A DNA stretch of 64,000 nucleotides from Nocardioides luteus (GCF_015752315.1 NZ_JADOVJ010000001.1:3464501-3528500); one strand, 5' to 3'. Shown: positions 43,143-53,280, numbered from the stretch's first letter. Notes: generated from the sequence alone by a model not told the origin. A program made the numbers and translations.

Positions 43143-44606
43143 CTACTGGTCGTCCTCGGGGTTGACGTCCATGTGCTCGATGTCGGTGAAGTGGGGCGGC
43201 TCGTCGTCCTTGTTGGCGAACTTGTTGACCAGCCAGGTGATCGCCCACAGGATCACGCCGATGACCATCAGGCCGCCGGCAATCTCATAGACGATCCCGT
43301 CGCGGTCGACCCAGGGGCCGGCCAGGTAGATGCACAGGATCGCGGCGATCGGCGGCAGCCACCTCGGCGCGGTGAAGAACGTCTTCTCGGTGTCGGGGCG
43401 CCGGTTGCGGAGCACCACGCAGGCGATGTTCACGATCGCGAACACGCACAGCAGGAGCAGCGCGGTCGTCGAGCCGAGGTTGGAGACGATGTTGCTGTCG
43501 GGGTCGCTGGAGACGTACCAGATCAGCAGCAGGGCCAGCAGGGTGGTGAAGACGATCGCGATGTAGGGCGTGCGCCGGCCGGGCAGGACCGCGCCCAGCT
43601 GCTTGGGCAGCACCCGCTGCTTGGCCATGCCGTAGACCAGCCGGCTGGCCATCAGCATGTTGATCAGCGCCGTGTTGGCCACGGCGAAGACCGCCAGGAA
43701 CGGGAACACCTTGTCGATCGGGAAGTCGGGAGCGCCCTTGCCGACCACCTCGAGCAGAGCCCGGCCCTCGGACTCGCGGATCGTCTCGAGCTCACCCGGC
43801 GTCAGCACGCTGACGACCGAGATCGCCACCAGGATGTAGAGCAGCGCCGCCGCGCCCAGGCCCATCAGCATGGTGCGCGGGAAGATCCGCTCGGGCTCCT
43901 TGGTCTCCTCGACCATGTTGACGGCGTCCTCGAACCCGACCATCGCGAAAAACGCGACCGAGGTCGCGGCCGTGACCGCGAAGACCACGCCCATGTTGGA
44001 GTAGTCGTCGAAGGAGACCAGCTCCGACATGTCCGCCTTGCCCTGGGCGATCACGTAGAAGCCGACGCCGATGACGATGCACAGCGCGACCATCTCGACG
44101 ACGGTGAGGATGATGTTGAACTTCACGCTCTCGCCCACGCCGCGCAGGTTGATCAGCGCGAGCAGGACCATGAAGCCCAACGCCAGGAGGGTGACGACGC
44201 CCTCGCTGGGCGCATCCATCCAGCCGTTGATCTCCAGGCCGCCGAAGAAGTTCTGCGCCAGCGTGTTGGCCGAGGTCGAGGCGCTGGTGATGCCCGAGCA
44301 GGCGACCGCGAAGGTCACCATGAAGGTGAGGAAGTGGAAGCCGAACGCCTTGTGCGTGTAGAGCGCGGCACCGGCGGCGCTGGGGTACTTCGTCACCAGC
44401 TCGAGGTAGGAGTACGCCGTCATGGTGGCCACCACGAAGGCGAGCAGGAACGGCAGCCACAGGATGCCGCCGACGTAGCCGGCCATGGTGCCGGTCACGG
44501 CATAGACGCCGGCTCCCAGGATGTCACCGACGATGAAGAGCAGCAGGAGCCACGGCCCCATCACTCTCTTCAACTCGGGTGTTTCTTCTTTCGCCAGGGT
44601 TGTCAT
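43143..44606 (-). CDS. APC-superfamily amino-acid permease
   Basis: The 487-residue protein has 12 predicted membrane helices. It carries the APC start LFIVGDILGAGVYAVTGTMAG, YSYLELVTKYPSAAGAALYTHKAFG and the FFAMVGFEDAVNMVEETKEPERIFPR loop typical of cationic amino-acid/basic permeases. The substrate is not certain. AAGGA lies upstream of ATG 44606. It is divergent from the DUF1028 gene. Confidence 0.92.
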   Translation of the reverse strand: MTTLAKEETPELKRVMGPWLLLLFIVGDILGAGVYAVTGTMAGYVGGILWLPFLLAFVVATMTAYSYLELVTKYPSAAGAALYTHKAFGFHFLTFMVTFAVACSGITSASTSANTLAQNFFGGLEINGWMDAPSEGVVTLLALGFMVLLALINLRGVGESVKFNIILTVVEMVALCIVIGVGFYVIAQGKADMSELVSFDDYSNMGVVFAVTAATSVAFFAMVGFEDAVNMVEETKEPERIFPRTMLMGLGAAALLYILVAISVVSVLTPGELETIRESEGRALLEVVGKGAPDFPIDKVFPFLAVFAVANTALINMLMASRLVYGMAKQRVLPKQLGAVLPGRRTPYIAIVFTTLLALLLIWYVSSDPDSNIVSNLGSTTALLLLCVFAIVNIACVVLRNRRPDTEKTFFTAPRWLPPIAAILCIYLAGPWVDRDGIVYEIAGGLMVIGVILWAITWLVNKFANKDDEPPHFTDIEHMDVNPEDDQ

Positions 44607-44751
44607 GATGTCCTTCCTGGTCACGATCGAAACTCAGTTCCGAAATTGGGATGAAGGGATCCCTCAATCAAAGCCCAACCACGCCGTCAGGTGTACGACA
44701 ATTCGTAAACACGCCGTAGCCGGACGAAATTTCGTGGATAGGGTCGCTGCC

Positions 44752-45582
44752 ATGACCTTCTCCATCGTCGCCAGAGCTGTTGATCCAGGCACCGGGGAGC
44801 CCACCTGGGGTGTGGCCGTCGCTTCGAAGTTCCTCGCCGTCGGATCGGCCGTCCCGGCCGCCGTCGCGGGGGTCGGCGCGATCGCCACCCAGGCCGAGGC
44901 CAACGTCGCCTACAAGGGTCTCGCGCTCGCCCACCTCGACGAGGGTGCGACCGCCGCTGTCGCCCTCGAGAGGCTGCTGGAGGAGGACGAGCGCCGTGAC
45001 CACCGCCAGGTCGGCATCGTCGACGTCGACGGCAACGCCGTCTCCCACACCGGACCGTCCTGCTTCGACTGGGCGGGCGGCCGCACCGGCGACGGCTACG
45101 CGATCCAGGGCAACATCCTCACCGGCCCCGAGGTGGTCGACGCGATGGAGGCCGCCTGGCTCGCCTCCTCCCCCGAGGAGCCGCTGCAGCACCGGCTCTT
45201 GGCGGCCCTGGCCGCGGGCGACGAGGCCGGCGGCGACAGCCGTGGGCGGCAGAGCGCAGCCCTCCTGGTCGTGCGCGAGGACGCCGGCTACGGCGGCAAC
45301 GACGACATCGCGGCCGACCTCCGCGTCGACGACCACGCGGCGCCGATCACCGAGCTCAAGCGACTCCTCGACCTCAGCGACTTCTACCTGACCGCGTCCA
45401 CCGAGGCCGAGAAGGTGCCGGTCACGCCCGAGATCGAGGCCGAGCTGGAGACGTACGCCGCGGCGCAGGGCGCCACCGGCTTCCTCGCCTGGGTGGCCAC
45501 CGAGAACTACGAGATGCGGGTGGCCGAGGACCTGTCCTGGCTCGACCGGCGCATCCTCGACATCGTCAGGACGCCCAAGTGA
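44752..45582 (+). CDS. DUF1028 family protein (putative Ntn hydrolase)
   Basis: The 276-residue protein begins MTFSIVARAVDPGTGEPTWGVAVASKFLAVGSAVPAA, the DUF1028 signature. These proteins have a predicted Ntn-hydrolase fold but no proven reaction. SCFDWAGGRTGDGYAIQGNILTG and GGDSRGRQSAALLV are conserved blocks. ATG 44752 follows TAGGGT by 7 nt (leaderless). It heads an operon whose next gene, glpK, overlaps its stop. Confidence 0.92.
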   Translation: MTFSIVARAVDPGTGEPTWGVAVASKFLAVGSAVPAAVAGVGAIATQAEANVAYKGLALAHLDEGATAAVALERLLEEDERRDHRQVGIVDVDGNAVSHTGPSCFDWAGGRTGDGYAIQGNILTGPEVVDAMEAAWLASSPEEPLQHRLLAALAAGDEAGGDSRGRQSAALLVVREDAGYGGNDDIAADLRVDDHAAPITELKRLLDLSDFYLTASTEAEKVPVTPEIEAELETYAAAQGATGFLAWVATENYEMRVAEDLSWLDRRILDIVRTPK

Positions 45583-47048
45583 GCTCGATCCTCGCCATCG
45601 ACGCCGGCACCACCGGCGTCACCGCGCTGATCGTCACCGACAAGGGCGAGGTCGCGGCTCGGGGGTATGAGGAGTTCGACCAGCACTTCCCCAGGCCGGG
45701 CTGGGTCGAGCACGTGCCCGAGGGGATCTGGCAGGCCACCCTGGAGGCGTGTCGTACGGTGCTCGCGGCCCACGGCCGCGACGACCTCGTCGGCATCGGG
45801 ATCACCAACCAGCGCGAGACGGTCGTGCTGTGGGACCGGGAGACGCTGGGCTCGCCGCGGCGCGCAATCGTGTGGCAGGACCGGCGTACGACGGCGATGT
45901 GCTCCGCGATGGCATCCCACGACGCCCGGGTCCGCGAGCTGACCGGCCTGCGCATGGACCCCTACTTCACGGCCACCAAGCTGGCCTGGATCCGCGAGAA
46001 CGAGCCGCACACCTGGACCCATGTGGAGTCGGGGCGCTACGCGATCGGCACCGTCGACTCCTACCTCATCGCCCGGATGACCCGGGGTCTGCACCATGTC
46101 ACCGACGTCTCCAACGCGTCGCGGACGATGCTGTTCGACCTCGGCGCCAACGACTGGTCCGACGAGCTGTGCGACCTGTTCGGGGTGCCGCGGGACGCGC
46201 TGCCGGAGATCGGGCCCAACTGGGGTGAGGGCGTGGTCACCGACCCGCGCTCGTTCCTCGACCTCTCGCTGCCGATCGCCGGTGTGGCCGGCGACCAGCA
46301 GGCCGCGCTGTTCGGGCAGGCGGCCTTCGAGGTGGGTGACTCCAAGTGCACCTACGGCACCGGCTCGTTCGTGCTGACCAACACCGGCTCGGAGGCGAAG
46401 CGGTCGGACTCCGGGCTGCTCACCTCGCCCGGCTGGATGTCGCCGTCGGGAGAGGTCACCTACGTGCTCGAGGGCTCGATCTTCGTGACCGGCGCCGCGG
46501 TGCAGTGGCTGCGTGACGGCCTCCAGATCATCGGCTCGGCCGCGGAGACCGAGGCCCTGGCGAGCACGGTCACCTCGTCCGAGGGCGTCGTGTTCGTGCC
46601 CGCCCTGACCGGTCTCGGAGCGCCCCACTGGGACCCCGACGCCCGCGGCACCATCATCGGCATCACCCGCGGCACCACCCGTGCCCACATCGTGCGGGCG
46701 ACCCTGGAGGCGATCGCCTTCGAGGTACGCGACGTGATGGCCACCATGCCGACGCCGGTCGCCTCCCTCAACGTCGACGGCGGCGCGGCCGCCAACAACC
46801 TGCTGTGCCAGCTCCAGGCGGACCAGCTCGGCGTCGACGTCTCCCGCCCTCGCTACGTCGAGACCACCGGCCTCGGCGCCGCGTTCCTCGCCGGCCTCGG
46901 GGTGGGCGTGTGGTCGTCCTTCGACCAGATCCGCGAGACCTGGGCCCTGGACCGCACCTTCTCCCCCGACGCGTCGCGCCGGGATGCGGCCGACGAGGCG
47001 TACGCGTCGTGGGCAAGGGCCGTCGAACGATCCCGGCAGTGGGCGTGA
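45579..47048 (+). CDS. glpK: Glycerol kinase
   Basis: GlpK phosphorylates glycerol to glycerol-3-phosphate. The 489-residue FGGY kinase shows ILAIDAGTTGVTALIV, GITNQRETVVLWDRETL, VWQDRRTT, GVAGDQQAALFGQ, YGTGSFVLTNTG, WMSPSGEVTYVLEGSIFVTGAAVQWLRDGL and NVDGGAAANNLLCQLQAD. These match glycerol kinase better than other sugar kinases. GTG overlaps the DUF1028 stop. No glycerol facilitator gene is adjacent, which is unusual. Confidence 0.92.
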   Translation: MSSILAIDAGTTGVTALIVTDKGEVAARGYEEFDQHFPRPGWVEHVPEGIWQATLEACRTVLAAHGRDDLVGIGITNQRETVVLWDRETLGSPRRAIVWQDRRTTAMCSAMASHDARVRELTGLRMDPYFTATKLAWIRENEPHTWTHVESGRYAIGTVDSYLIARMTRGLHHVTDVSNASRTMLFDLGANDWSDELCDLFGVPRDALPEIGPNWGEGVVTDPRSFLDLSLPIAGVAGDQQAALFGQAAFEVGDSKCTYGTGSFVLTNTGSEAKRSDSGLLTSPGWMSPSGEVTYVLEGSIFVTGAAVQWLRDGLQIIGSAAETEALASTVTSSEGVVFVPALTGLGAPHWDPDARGTIIGITRGTTRAHIVRATLEAIAFEVRDVMATMPTPVASLNVDGGAAANNLLCQLQADQLGVDVSRPRYVETTGLGAAFLAGLGVGVWSSFDQIRETWALDRTFSPDASRRDAADEAYASWARAVERSRQWA

Positions 47049-47515
47049 GCAGTTCCCGGCGCGGGCTTCCGTGGTGGGCGTGGGCGCTGATGGCGGGCGC
47101 GGCGGGGCTCCTCGTCGCGGCACTGGCCGGGGGCGTCACGTTCGTCGCCTGGGCGGACACCGACCTGCGCGAGGCGGCCGACGATGTGCCGGCAGACTGC
47201 GTCGACCTCGCGCACGCGGTCGGGGCGCCGGGCCTGCCGGAGGGCACCTCGGCCGCGACCTGCACCTACATCGAGTTCCAGGACTGGCAGTACGAGGGCA
47301 TGATGACGGTCCCCCGAGCCGAGCTCGACGCCTGGCTCGCCGAGCTGCCCGGTTCGCCTGCGCTGGCCGGATCCGGCTGCACCGATGCGATCGCCTGTGT
47401 CCAGGTCGACCTCACCCAGGCCGGGGACGAGGTCGACGCCCGCTACCTCGATGTCGCCGTGCGGAGCGAGAAGGACGGCATCGCCGAGGTCCTCATGTCA
47501 GCCTTCACGACATGA
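47045..47515 (+). CDS. Membrane-anchored protein of unknown function
   Basis: The 156-residue protein has one N-terminal membrane helix (LPWWAWALMAGAAGLLVAALAGGVTFVAWA) and an extracytoplasmic domain with four Cys (DCVDLAH, TCTYIE, GCTDA, ACVQVD), possibly two disulfides. It overlaps the glpK stop and the next start by 4 bp each. I do not recognise the family. Confidence 0.75.
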   Translation: MSSSRRGLPWWAWALMAGAAGLLVAALAGGVTFVAWADTDLREAADDVPADCVDLAHAVGAPGLPEGTSAATCTYIEFQDWQYEGMMTVPRAELDAWLAELPGSPALAGSGCTDAIACVQVDLTQAGDEVDARYLDVAVRSEKDGIAEVLMSAFTT

Positions 47516-48384
47516 CCCGGATCCTGCATCTCTCCGACACCCATGTCACCGGCAGCGGTCTCGACATGGACGGCGTCGACGCCGTGGCCGCGCTCGACGC
47601 GATCCTGCGCGACGCCCGCCACGTGCCCGGCCTGGATGCGGTCGTGGTCAGTGGTGACATCGCCGACGACGGCTCGACCGAGGGCTGCCTGGCAGTCCTG
47701 GAGCGGGTCGGGGCGTTCGCTGCCGAGCGCGGCATCCCCCACATCTACTCGACGGGCAACCACGACACCCGCGGACCGTTCCGCGAGGTGCTCGGCAGCG
47801 GGCACCTCGATGCCGACGGCAGCGACCGCGGGCGGCTGCTAGACCCGGAGTCGGACCTCTGCGCGTCGGTCAGCTACCTCGGCGAGCTCCGGGTCGTCAC
47901 CGTCGACAGCCTCGTCCCGGGCAAGACCCACGGCTTCCTGGACGAGGCCCAGCTCGCCCGTCTCGCCGCCGAGCTGGCCACCCCGACGCGCGACGGGACG
48001 GTCCTCGTCCTTCACCATCCGCCACTCCACCTCGCCTCCCTCCCCTGGGTCGCCGACGTCGTCCTCCACAACATCTCCGCCCTCGGCCGCGTAGTGCGGA
48101 GCAGCGACGTACGTGCGATCCTCGCCGGCCACCTCCACTTCCAGGTCAGCGGCTTCCTCGCCGGCATCCCGGTCTGGGTGACCCCCGGCGTCGTGACCCG
48201 CATCGACACCACCGCACCCCCACATCTCGTACGCGGCGTGCTCGGTGCCGGCGCCTCCGTCGTCGACCTCGCCGACCCGGCCTCCCCCACCTTCCACGTG
48301 ATCACCGCCCGCGACCCCCGAGCGGGCGAGCAGGTCTACGTCTACGATCCCGTCTCCGGAGAAGACACCCTCGAGCCGCTCTGA
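47512..48384 (+). CDS. Calcineurin-like metallophosphoesterase (cyclic-nucleotide PDE type)
   Basis: The 290-residue protein carries the complete metal-site series: LHLSDTHV, VVVSGDIADDG, STGNHDTRG, LVLHHPP and ILAGHLHFQ. It resembles CpdA/Rv0805-type phosphodiesterases; the substrate is unproven. ATGA coupling with the preceding gene places it last in the DUF1028-glpK operon. Confidence 0.9.
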   Translation: MTRILHLSDTHVTGSGLDMDGVDAVAALDAILRDARHVPGLDAVVVSGDIADDGSTEGCLAVLERVGAFAAERGIPHIYSTGNHDTRGPFREVLGSGHLDADGSDRGRLLDPESDLCASVSYLGELRVVTVDSLVPGKTHGFLDEAQLARLAAELATPTRDGTVLVLHHPPLHLASLPWVADVVLHNISALGRVVRSSDVRAILAGHLHFQVSGFLAGIPVWVTPGVVTRIDTTAPPHLVRGVLGAGASVVDLADPASPTFHVITARDPRAGEQVYVYDPVSGEDTLEPL

Positions 48385-48446
48385 AGCGCGGGCCCTGCTC
48401 CGGAAAACTGTTTGTCACGCTCCCGCAGGCACACCACCCTGTGCGC

Positions 48447-48848
48447 ATGACCCTGCCCACGACAGACGGTGCGAACGCGCCCGCGGACGAGGCCGTCCTG
48501 CGTCCGCTCAGCGCCTACGTATCCGGCCACGCCACCGGTGACCCCACCCATTTCCGCGACGCGTTCCTCCCCTCTGCCCACATCGAAGGCATCCGCGACG
48601 GCGTCTTCGTCTCCTGGCCGCTCGAGGACTACTGCGCCCTGTTCACCGGCTCCCCCGCACCCGATGAGGAGGAGCGCGTACGTCGCCTCGACTCCGTCGC
48701 GGTCCACGGCACCGTCGCCACCGCGACCATGACCCTCATCCACGGCTCCGACACGTTCACCGACGTCTTCCTGCTCGTGCTCGTCGACGGAGCCTGGAAG
48801 ATCGCGAACAAGGTCTACCACCGGCACGCTCAAGCCGCGGCCGCATAG
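48447..48848 (+). CDS. NTF2-like (SnoaL/lumazine-binding type) protein
   Basis: The 133-residue protein has the cone-shaped NTF2-like pattern: an N-terminal helix (AVLRPLSAYVSGHATGD), HFRDAFLPSAHIEGIRDG and a C-terminal sheet ending TDVFLLVLVDGAWKIANKVYHRH. Members can be enzymes or binding proteins; none can be specified. A GTG two codons earlier is an alternative start. Its end overlaps the convergent HNH gene by 19 bp. Confidence 0.83.
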   Translation: MTLPTTDGANAPADEAVLRPLSAYVSGHATGDPTHFRDAFLPSAHIEGIRDGVFVSWPLEDYCALFTGSPAPDEEERVRRLDSVAVHGTVATATMTLIHGSDTFTDVFLLVLVDGAWKIANKVYHRHAQAAAA

Positions 48849-50116
48849 TCGAGGAGTACGTCGCGCAGTGTGAGCTCTGCCCGGGACAAAGGTGGGTCTT
48901 GTGCCCAGGTGTCGGGTGGTGGGCTGGTGTAGGTGTGGCCGGTGGGTGTGATGGTGGTGATGCTGCCGTCAGGCCCGGGTCTGGCTTGCCAGCCGATCGC
49001 TTCTTTCGCTTGATTGCAGCGTTCGCACAGCCCTTGGAGGTTCTCGGCGCTGGTGGTGCCGCCGTCGGTGTGGCGTTGGATGTGGTCGATGTTGCGGATC
49101 GGGGCGTCGCAGCCGTTGGTGCGGCAGATCCCGCCGTCGCGGGTGGTGATGAACTCGGCGAGTCCGTCGGGTGCCTTCCGCGACCGTGACTCCATCGCCA
49201 CCAACTGGCCGGCGGGGTCTGCAAACAGGCGCCGGACGAAGACCTCGGCGTCGGTGAGCGCGTCCCGGGCCCAGGCGGCCGGGACAGGGCCGTAGCCCTC
49301 CACCAGGGCGGGCTGATCGGCGTCGTTGGTGAGCGAGTCGGCGGTCATCACGATCTTGACCTCGATCCGCGGCTTCGCCCCGGCGCTACTGCGCCCGGTG
49401 ACCCGGTCGACCAGAGTGTCGGCCATGACCTGACCCCGGGTCCGTTCATCCCCGGCAGCACGGGCGGCGTTCGCCGCCTGGTCCAGGACCGCGAACACAG
49501 CGACGCCGTCCTTGACCGGCAACAGCGCACCGAGCCAGGTCATCGTTTCCGGTGCCGGCCGCAGGCTGACGCGCCGGTCTTTCTCGGCGTTGGCGGCGCG
49601 GGCGACGACGGAGGCCTGGTCGAGGGTGATGGCGAGTTTCTTGGCGGCGTTCTCGAGCTGGCGGAGCCCCATCGAGACCGCTCGGGCGGGTTCACCGTTC
49701 GGCCTGGTGGCGCAGAGTTCGTGGTCGACGACCCGGCGGTCCTCGCGTGAGAGGCAGGCGGTCTCGCGGGCGAGGACGGTGGCCTGCCACTGCGAGAACT
49801 GCCCGGTCTTCATCAGGGCGAAGGTGTGGGGCATCTCGGAGAGGAGGATCTTGGCCAGCCCGAGCAGCTTCGCACTCCGATCGGGTGAGATTCGTCGCGC
49901 GAGCGCGATCTGGGAGGCCACGCCTTCGCCGAGCTTGCGGGCACCGGCCTCGGCCTGTCGGGCGCGGGCGGCTTCCTCGAGACGTACGGCTGCTTCTGCT
50001 TGGACGGCCTCCGCGGCGCACTTCACCTGTTCGAGGCGAGCGATCCAATCAACCAACTCCCGCTCGGACGCACCCGGAGGTGGCCCGTCGAGGAAGCGGT
50101 CGATGGTCTCGTACAT
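48830..50116 (-). CDS. DUF222/HNH endonuclease protein (13E12 repeat family)
   Basis: The 428-residue protein has an N-terminal helical DUF222 domain and a C-terminal HNH nuclease: CRTNGCDAPIRNIDHIQRHTDGGTTSAENLQGLCERCNQAKEA. These genes are multi-copy and mobile-like in many actinobacteria, including the REP13E12 elements of mycobacteria; their role is unclear. ATG 50116 follows a perfect TATAAT by 7 nt, a strong leaderless promoter for such a gene. Confidence 0.9.
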   Translation of the reverse strand: MYETIDRFLDGPPPGASERELVDWIARLEQVKCAAEAVQAEAAVRLEEAARARQAEAGARKLGEGVASQIALARRISPDRSAKLLGLAKILLSEMPHTFALMKTGQFSQWQATVLARETACLSREDRRVVDHELCATRPNGEPARAVSMGLRQLENAAKKLAITLDQASVVARAANAEKDRRVSLRPAPETMTWLGALLPVKDGVAVFAVLDQAANAARAAGDERTRGQVMADTLVDRVTGRSSAGAKPRIEVKIVMTADSLTNDADQPALVEGYGPVPAAWARDALTDAEVFVRRLFADPAGQLVAMESRSRKAPDGLAEFITTRDGGICRTNGCDAPIRNIDHIQRHTDGGTTSAENLQGLCERCNQAKEAIGWQARPGPDGSITTITPTGHTYTSPPPDTWAQDPPLSRAELTLRDVLLDYAAAA

Positions 50117-50123
50117 AGTGCTT

Positions 50124-50129
50124 ATTATA
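50124..50129 (-). promoter_or_regulatory. Perfect -10 element (TATAAT) of the HNH gene
   Basis: TATAAT on the minus strand lies 7 nt before the ATG, in an AT-rich stretch (50117-50170) unlike its surroundings. No clear -35 was seen. Confidence 0.7.
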
Positions 50130-50249
50130 TGCGTTCGAGCATCATTCTGCTACTCATTTATGCTGTTCAGAGGCCAGTTACGCAGTCCGCGAACAAGTCA
50201 CGTAAGCGCTGCGCCACACCCTCGCCGCCGCCCCGATACAGGCGAAATC

Positions 50250-50342
50250 TTTCTCGATCGGGTGCCGAGTCAAGGATGGCCGAAGGCCACCGGCGAAGCC
50301 GGCGGGCGAAGCCCGTCCTTGACGCGGCGCGCGATCGAGAAA
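50250..50342. repeat. Cloverleaf-like palindrome with three GAA-triloop hairpins
   Basis: The outer arms 50250-50276 and 50316-50342 pair at 24 of 27 positions. Inside lie three consecutive perfect mini-hairpins: GGCC-GAA-GGCC (50278-50288), CCGGC-GAA-GCCGG (50290-50302) and GGGC-GAA-GCCC (50304-50314), one base apart. The whole folds as a four-way junction in DNA or RNA. It has no coding potential that I can support. Together with 50343-50549 it accounts for the only gene-free stretch above 300 bp. Confidence 0.85.
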
Positions 50343-50423
50343 CACTCAAAGAACGGGTCGGCGGCGAACCCCTGAAACGAGGAGCAGTCGCCAAGCGAGC
50401 TCTCCTGATGACGAGAACTGTGT

Positions 50424-50501
50424 TGGTCTCGACACGCCTCCGCCTAGCGGCTCCGGCGGCTCGACCAGCGGGGACAAGCGGCTCGCCCAGCGGAACAAGC
50501 G
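50424..50501. repeat. Palindrome and near-tandem 22-bp repeat
   Basis: TGGTCTCGA (50424-50432) pairs loosely with TCGACCA (50461-50467) around a GC-rich core. The segments 50459-50480 and 50481-50501 are near-identical 21-22-bp copies sharing GCTCG-CCAGCGG-ACAAGCG. From memory, TGGTCGAGC/GTCGAGACC-type palindromes are frequent between genes in this group; that was not checked. Confidence 0.55.
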
Positions 50502-50507
50502 GCGCGA

Positions 50508-50539
50508 GCGGGGCCTCGGCCACACGACCGAGACCCCGC
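50508..50539 (-). terminator. Terminator hairpin after the xylanase gene
   Basis: The arms 50508-50519 and 50528-50539 pair over 12 bp with one mismatch and an 8-nt loop, 11 bp beyond the xylanase stop. Confidence 0.72.
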
Positions 50540-50549
50540 CCATTCAAGA

Positions 50550-51917
<1,368 letters not shown>

Positions 51918-51938
51918 TCAGAGCTCGCGCGAACTCGG

Positions 51939-51963
51939 TCGAAAACGTTATCGACATCGTTTT
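51939..51963. promoter_or_regulatory. LacI-type operator upstream of the xylanase gene
   Basis: TCGAAAACGTTATCGA (51939-51954) is a 14/16 palindrome with the central AACGTT/CpG expected of LacI-family sites. A second symmetry pairs AAAACG (51942-51947) with CGTTTT (51958-51963). It lies 61 bp upstream of the xylanase start, suggesting sugar-responsive repression. No LacI gene is in the window. Confidence 0.6.
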
Positions 51964-52070
51964 ACAGCGTCAATAGATTGAAGCCGATTTGCGTGACATT
52001 CCTCACACAGGAATCCTGTCGGCACAAAACCCGTACGACCCGCAGGCGCCGACATGACAGGCTCACCCGC

Positions 52071-52604
52071 GTGCCCTTCACCCACCGCGTCGCGACACCA
52101 GACGACATCCCGGTCCTGACTGCGATCATGGACGCCTCGATCGCGGAGCTCCAGAAGACGTTCCTGACCGAGGCCCAGATCGCCTCGAGCCGGATGGTGA
52201 TGGGCATCGACACCCAGCTGATCGAGGACGGCACCTACTTCGTGGTCGAGGAGGGCGACGAGATCGCCGGCTGTGGCGGCTGGAGCAGGCGGGCGACCCT
52301 CTACGGCGGTGACCACACCCCCGGCCGGGAGCCGACGCTGCTGGACCCGGCGAAGGACCCGGCCAGGGTGCGAGCGATGTACACCAACCCCGCCTTCGCC
52401 AGGCGCGGCGTGGGAAGGCTGATCCTGGAGCTGTGCGAGCGGGCGGCGTCGGAAGAGGGCTTCACCACCCTCGAGCTGATGGGCACGCTGTCCGGCGAGC
52501 CGCTCTACCGGTCCTACGGCTTCGAGCCGGTCGAGCGGATCACCGACGACCGCGGCGGCGCACCGGTCCCGCTGGTCCGGATGCGGAAGCCCGTCACCCT
52601 CTGA
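52071..52604 (+). CDS. GNAT-family N-acetyltransferase
   Basis: The 177-residue protein starts VPFTHRVATPDDIPVLTAIMDASIAELQ. It has the acetyl-CoA loop VRAMYTNPAFARRGVGRLILELCERAASEEGF and the end LYRSYGFEPVERI, which place it in GNAT. The substrate is unknown. GTG 52071 has no ribosome-binding site and follows CAGGCT by 7 nt, a near-match to the leaderless pattern. Confidence 0.88.
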   Translation: MPFTHRVATPDDIPVLTAIMDASIAELQKTFLTEAQIASSRMVMGIDTQLIEDGTYFVVEEGDEIAGCGGWSRRATLYGGDHTPGREPTLLDPAKDPARVRAMYTNPAFARRGVGRLILELCERAASEEGFTTLELMGTLSGEPLYRSYGFEPVERITDDRGGAPVPLVRMRKPVTL

Positions 52605-52607
52605 GGC

Positions 52608-53279
52608 TCAACGCGCGAAGGAGAACAGCCTCTCCGGCAGCGCCGCGTGCGAAGCACCACCGGTAAACCGATGGACCCCGACCCGGAATCCGGCGTCGGC
52701 GGGACGTACGAGCCTCTCCTCGGTGAAACCGTGACGAGCGAAGACCTCACGGACAAGGTCTGCCGGGTCTCCGGCGTAGGCGCTCAGCTCTCCGTCGCCG
52801 ACGCTCGCGCCCCGGGTCCAGATCACGGCACCGCCCGGCACCACGAATGCGGGTAGCGCACCGATCGTCGTCTCGAGGTCCGCGTCGGCGATGTTGCCGA
52901 AGACGCCACAGGCGAGGAAGACGTCGGCCGGCGGCAGATCGGCCAGCGTGCTCGAGAGGCCGGCATCTGCGGTATGCACCCGGACCCGGCCCAGGCCGGA
53001 CGCCGCGGCGGCGGCCCGAGCACGCTCCGCGAGGTCGGCGTCGATCTCGAGAAGGACCGCATCGACATCGCCCTCCGACGACGCCAGGATCGGCAGCAGG
53101 TCGCGTCCGTCGCCGGCACAGATGCTGGTGACCCGGATCGGAGCGCCCTGGCGCTCGGCCAGGAGACGCCGGACCTCGTCGCGCACCGTCCCCAGGCGCC
53201 GTACGAGATCGGAGTCGGGGTCGTCGTAGTGCTCGTGCCACTGCTGCCAGTCGGTGCCCACGGCGTCGGAGTCTCCCAC
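52608..53279 (-). CDS. Class I SAM-dependent methyltransferase
   Basis: The 223-residue protein begins near TDWQQWHEHYDDPDSDLVRRL and has motif I at VTSICAGDGRDLLPIL, an acidic strand-2 end at VLLEIDADLAERA, then VFLACGVFGNI and VPGGAVIWTRG. It is an uncharacterised Rossmann methyltransferase. It begins with GTG 53279 just before the nitroreductase stop; GTG 53261 is an alternative. It is probably co-transcribed with the nitroreductase gene. Confidence 0.85.
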   Translation of the reverse strand: MGDSDAVGTDWQQWHEHYDDPDSDLVRRLGTVRDEVRRLLAERQGAPIRVTSICAGDGRDLLPILASSEGDVDAVLLEIDADLAERARAAAAASGLGRVRVHTADAGLSSTLADLPPADVFLACGVFGNIADADLETTIGALPAFVVPGGAVIWTRGASVGDGELSAYAGDPADLVREVFARHGFTEERLVRPADAGFRVGVHRFTGGASHAALPERLFSFAR

Positions 53280-53280
53280 G

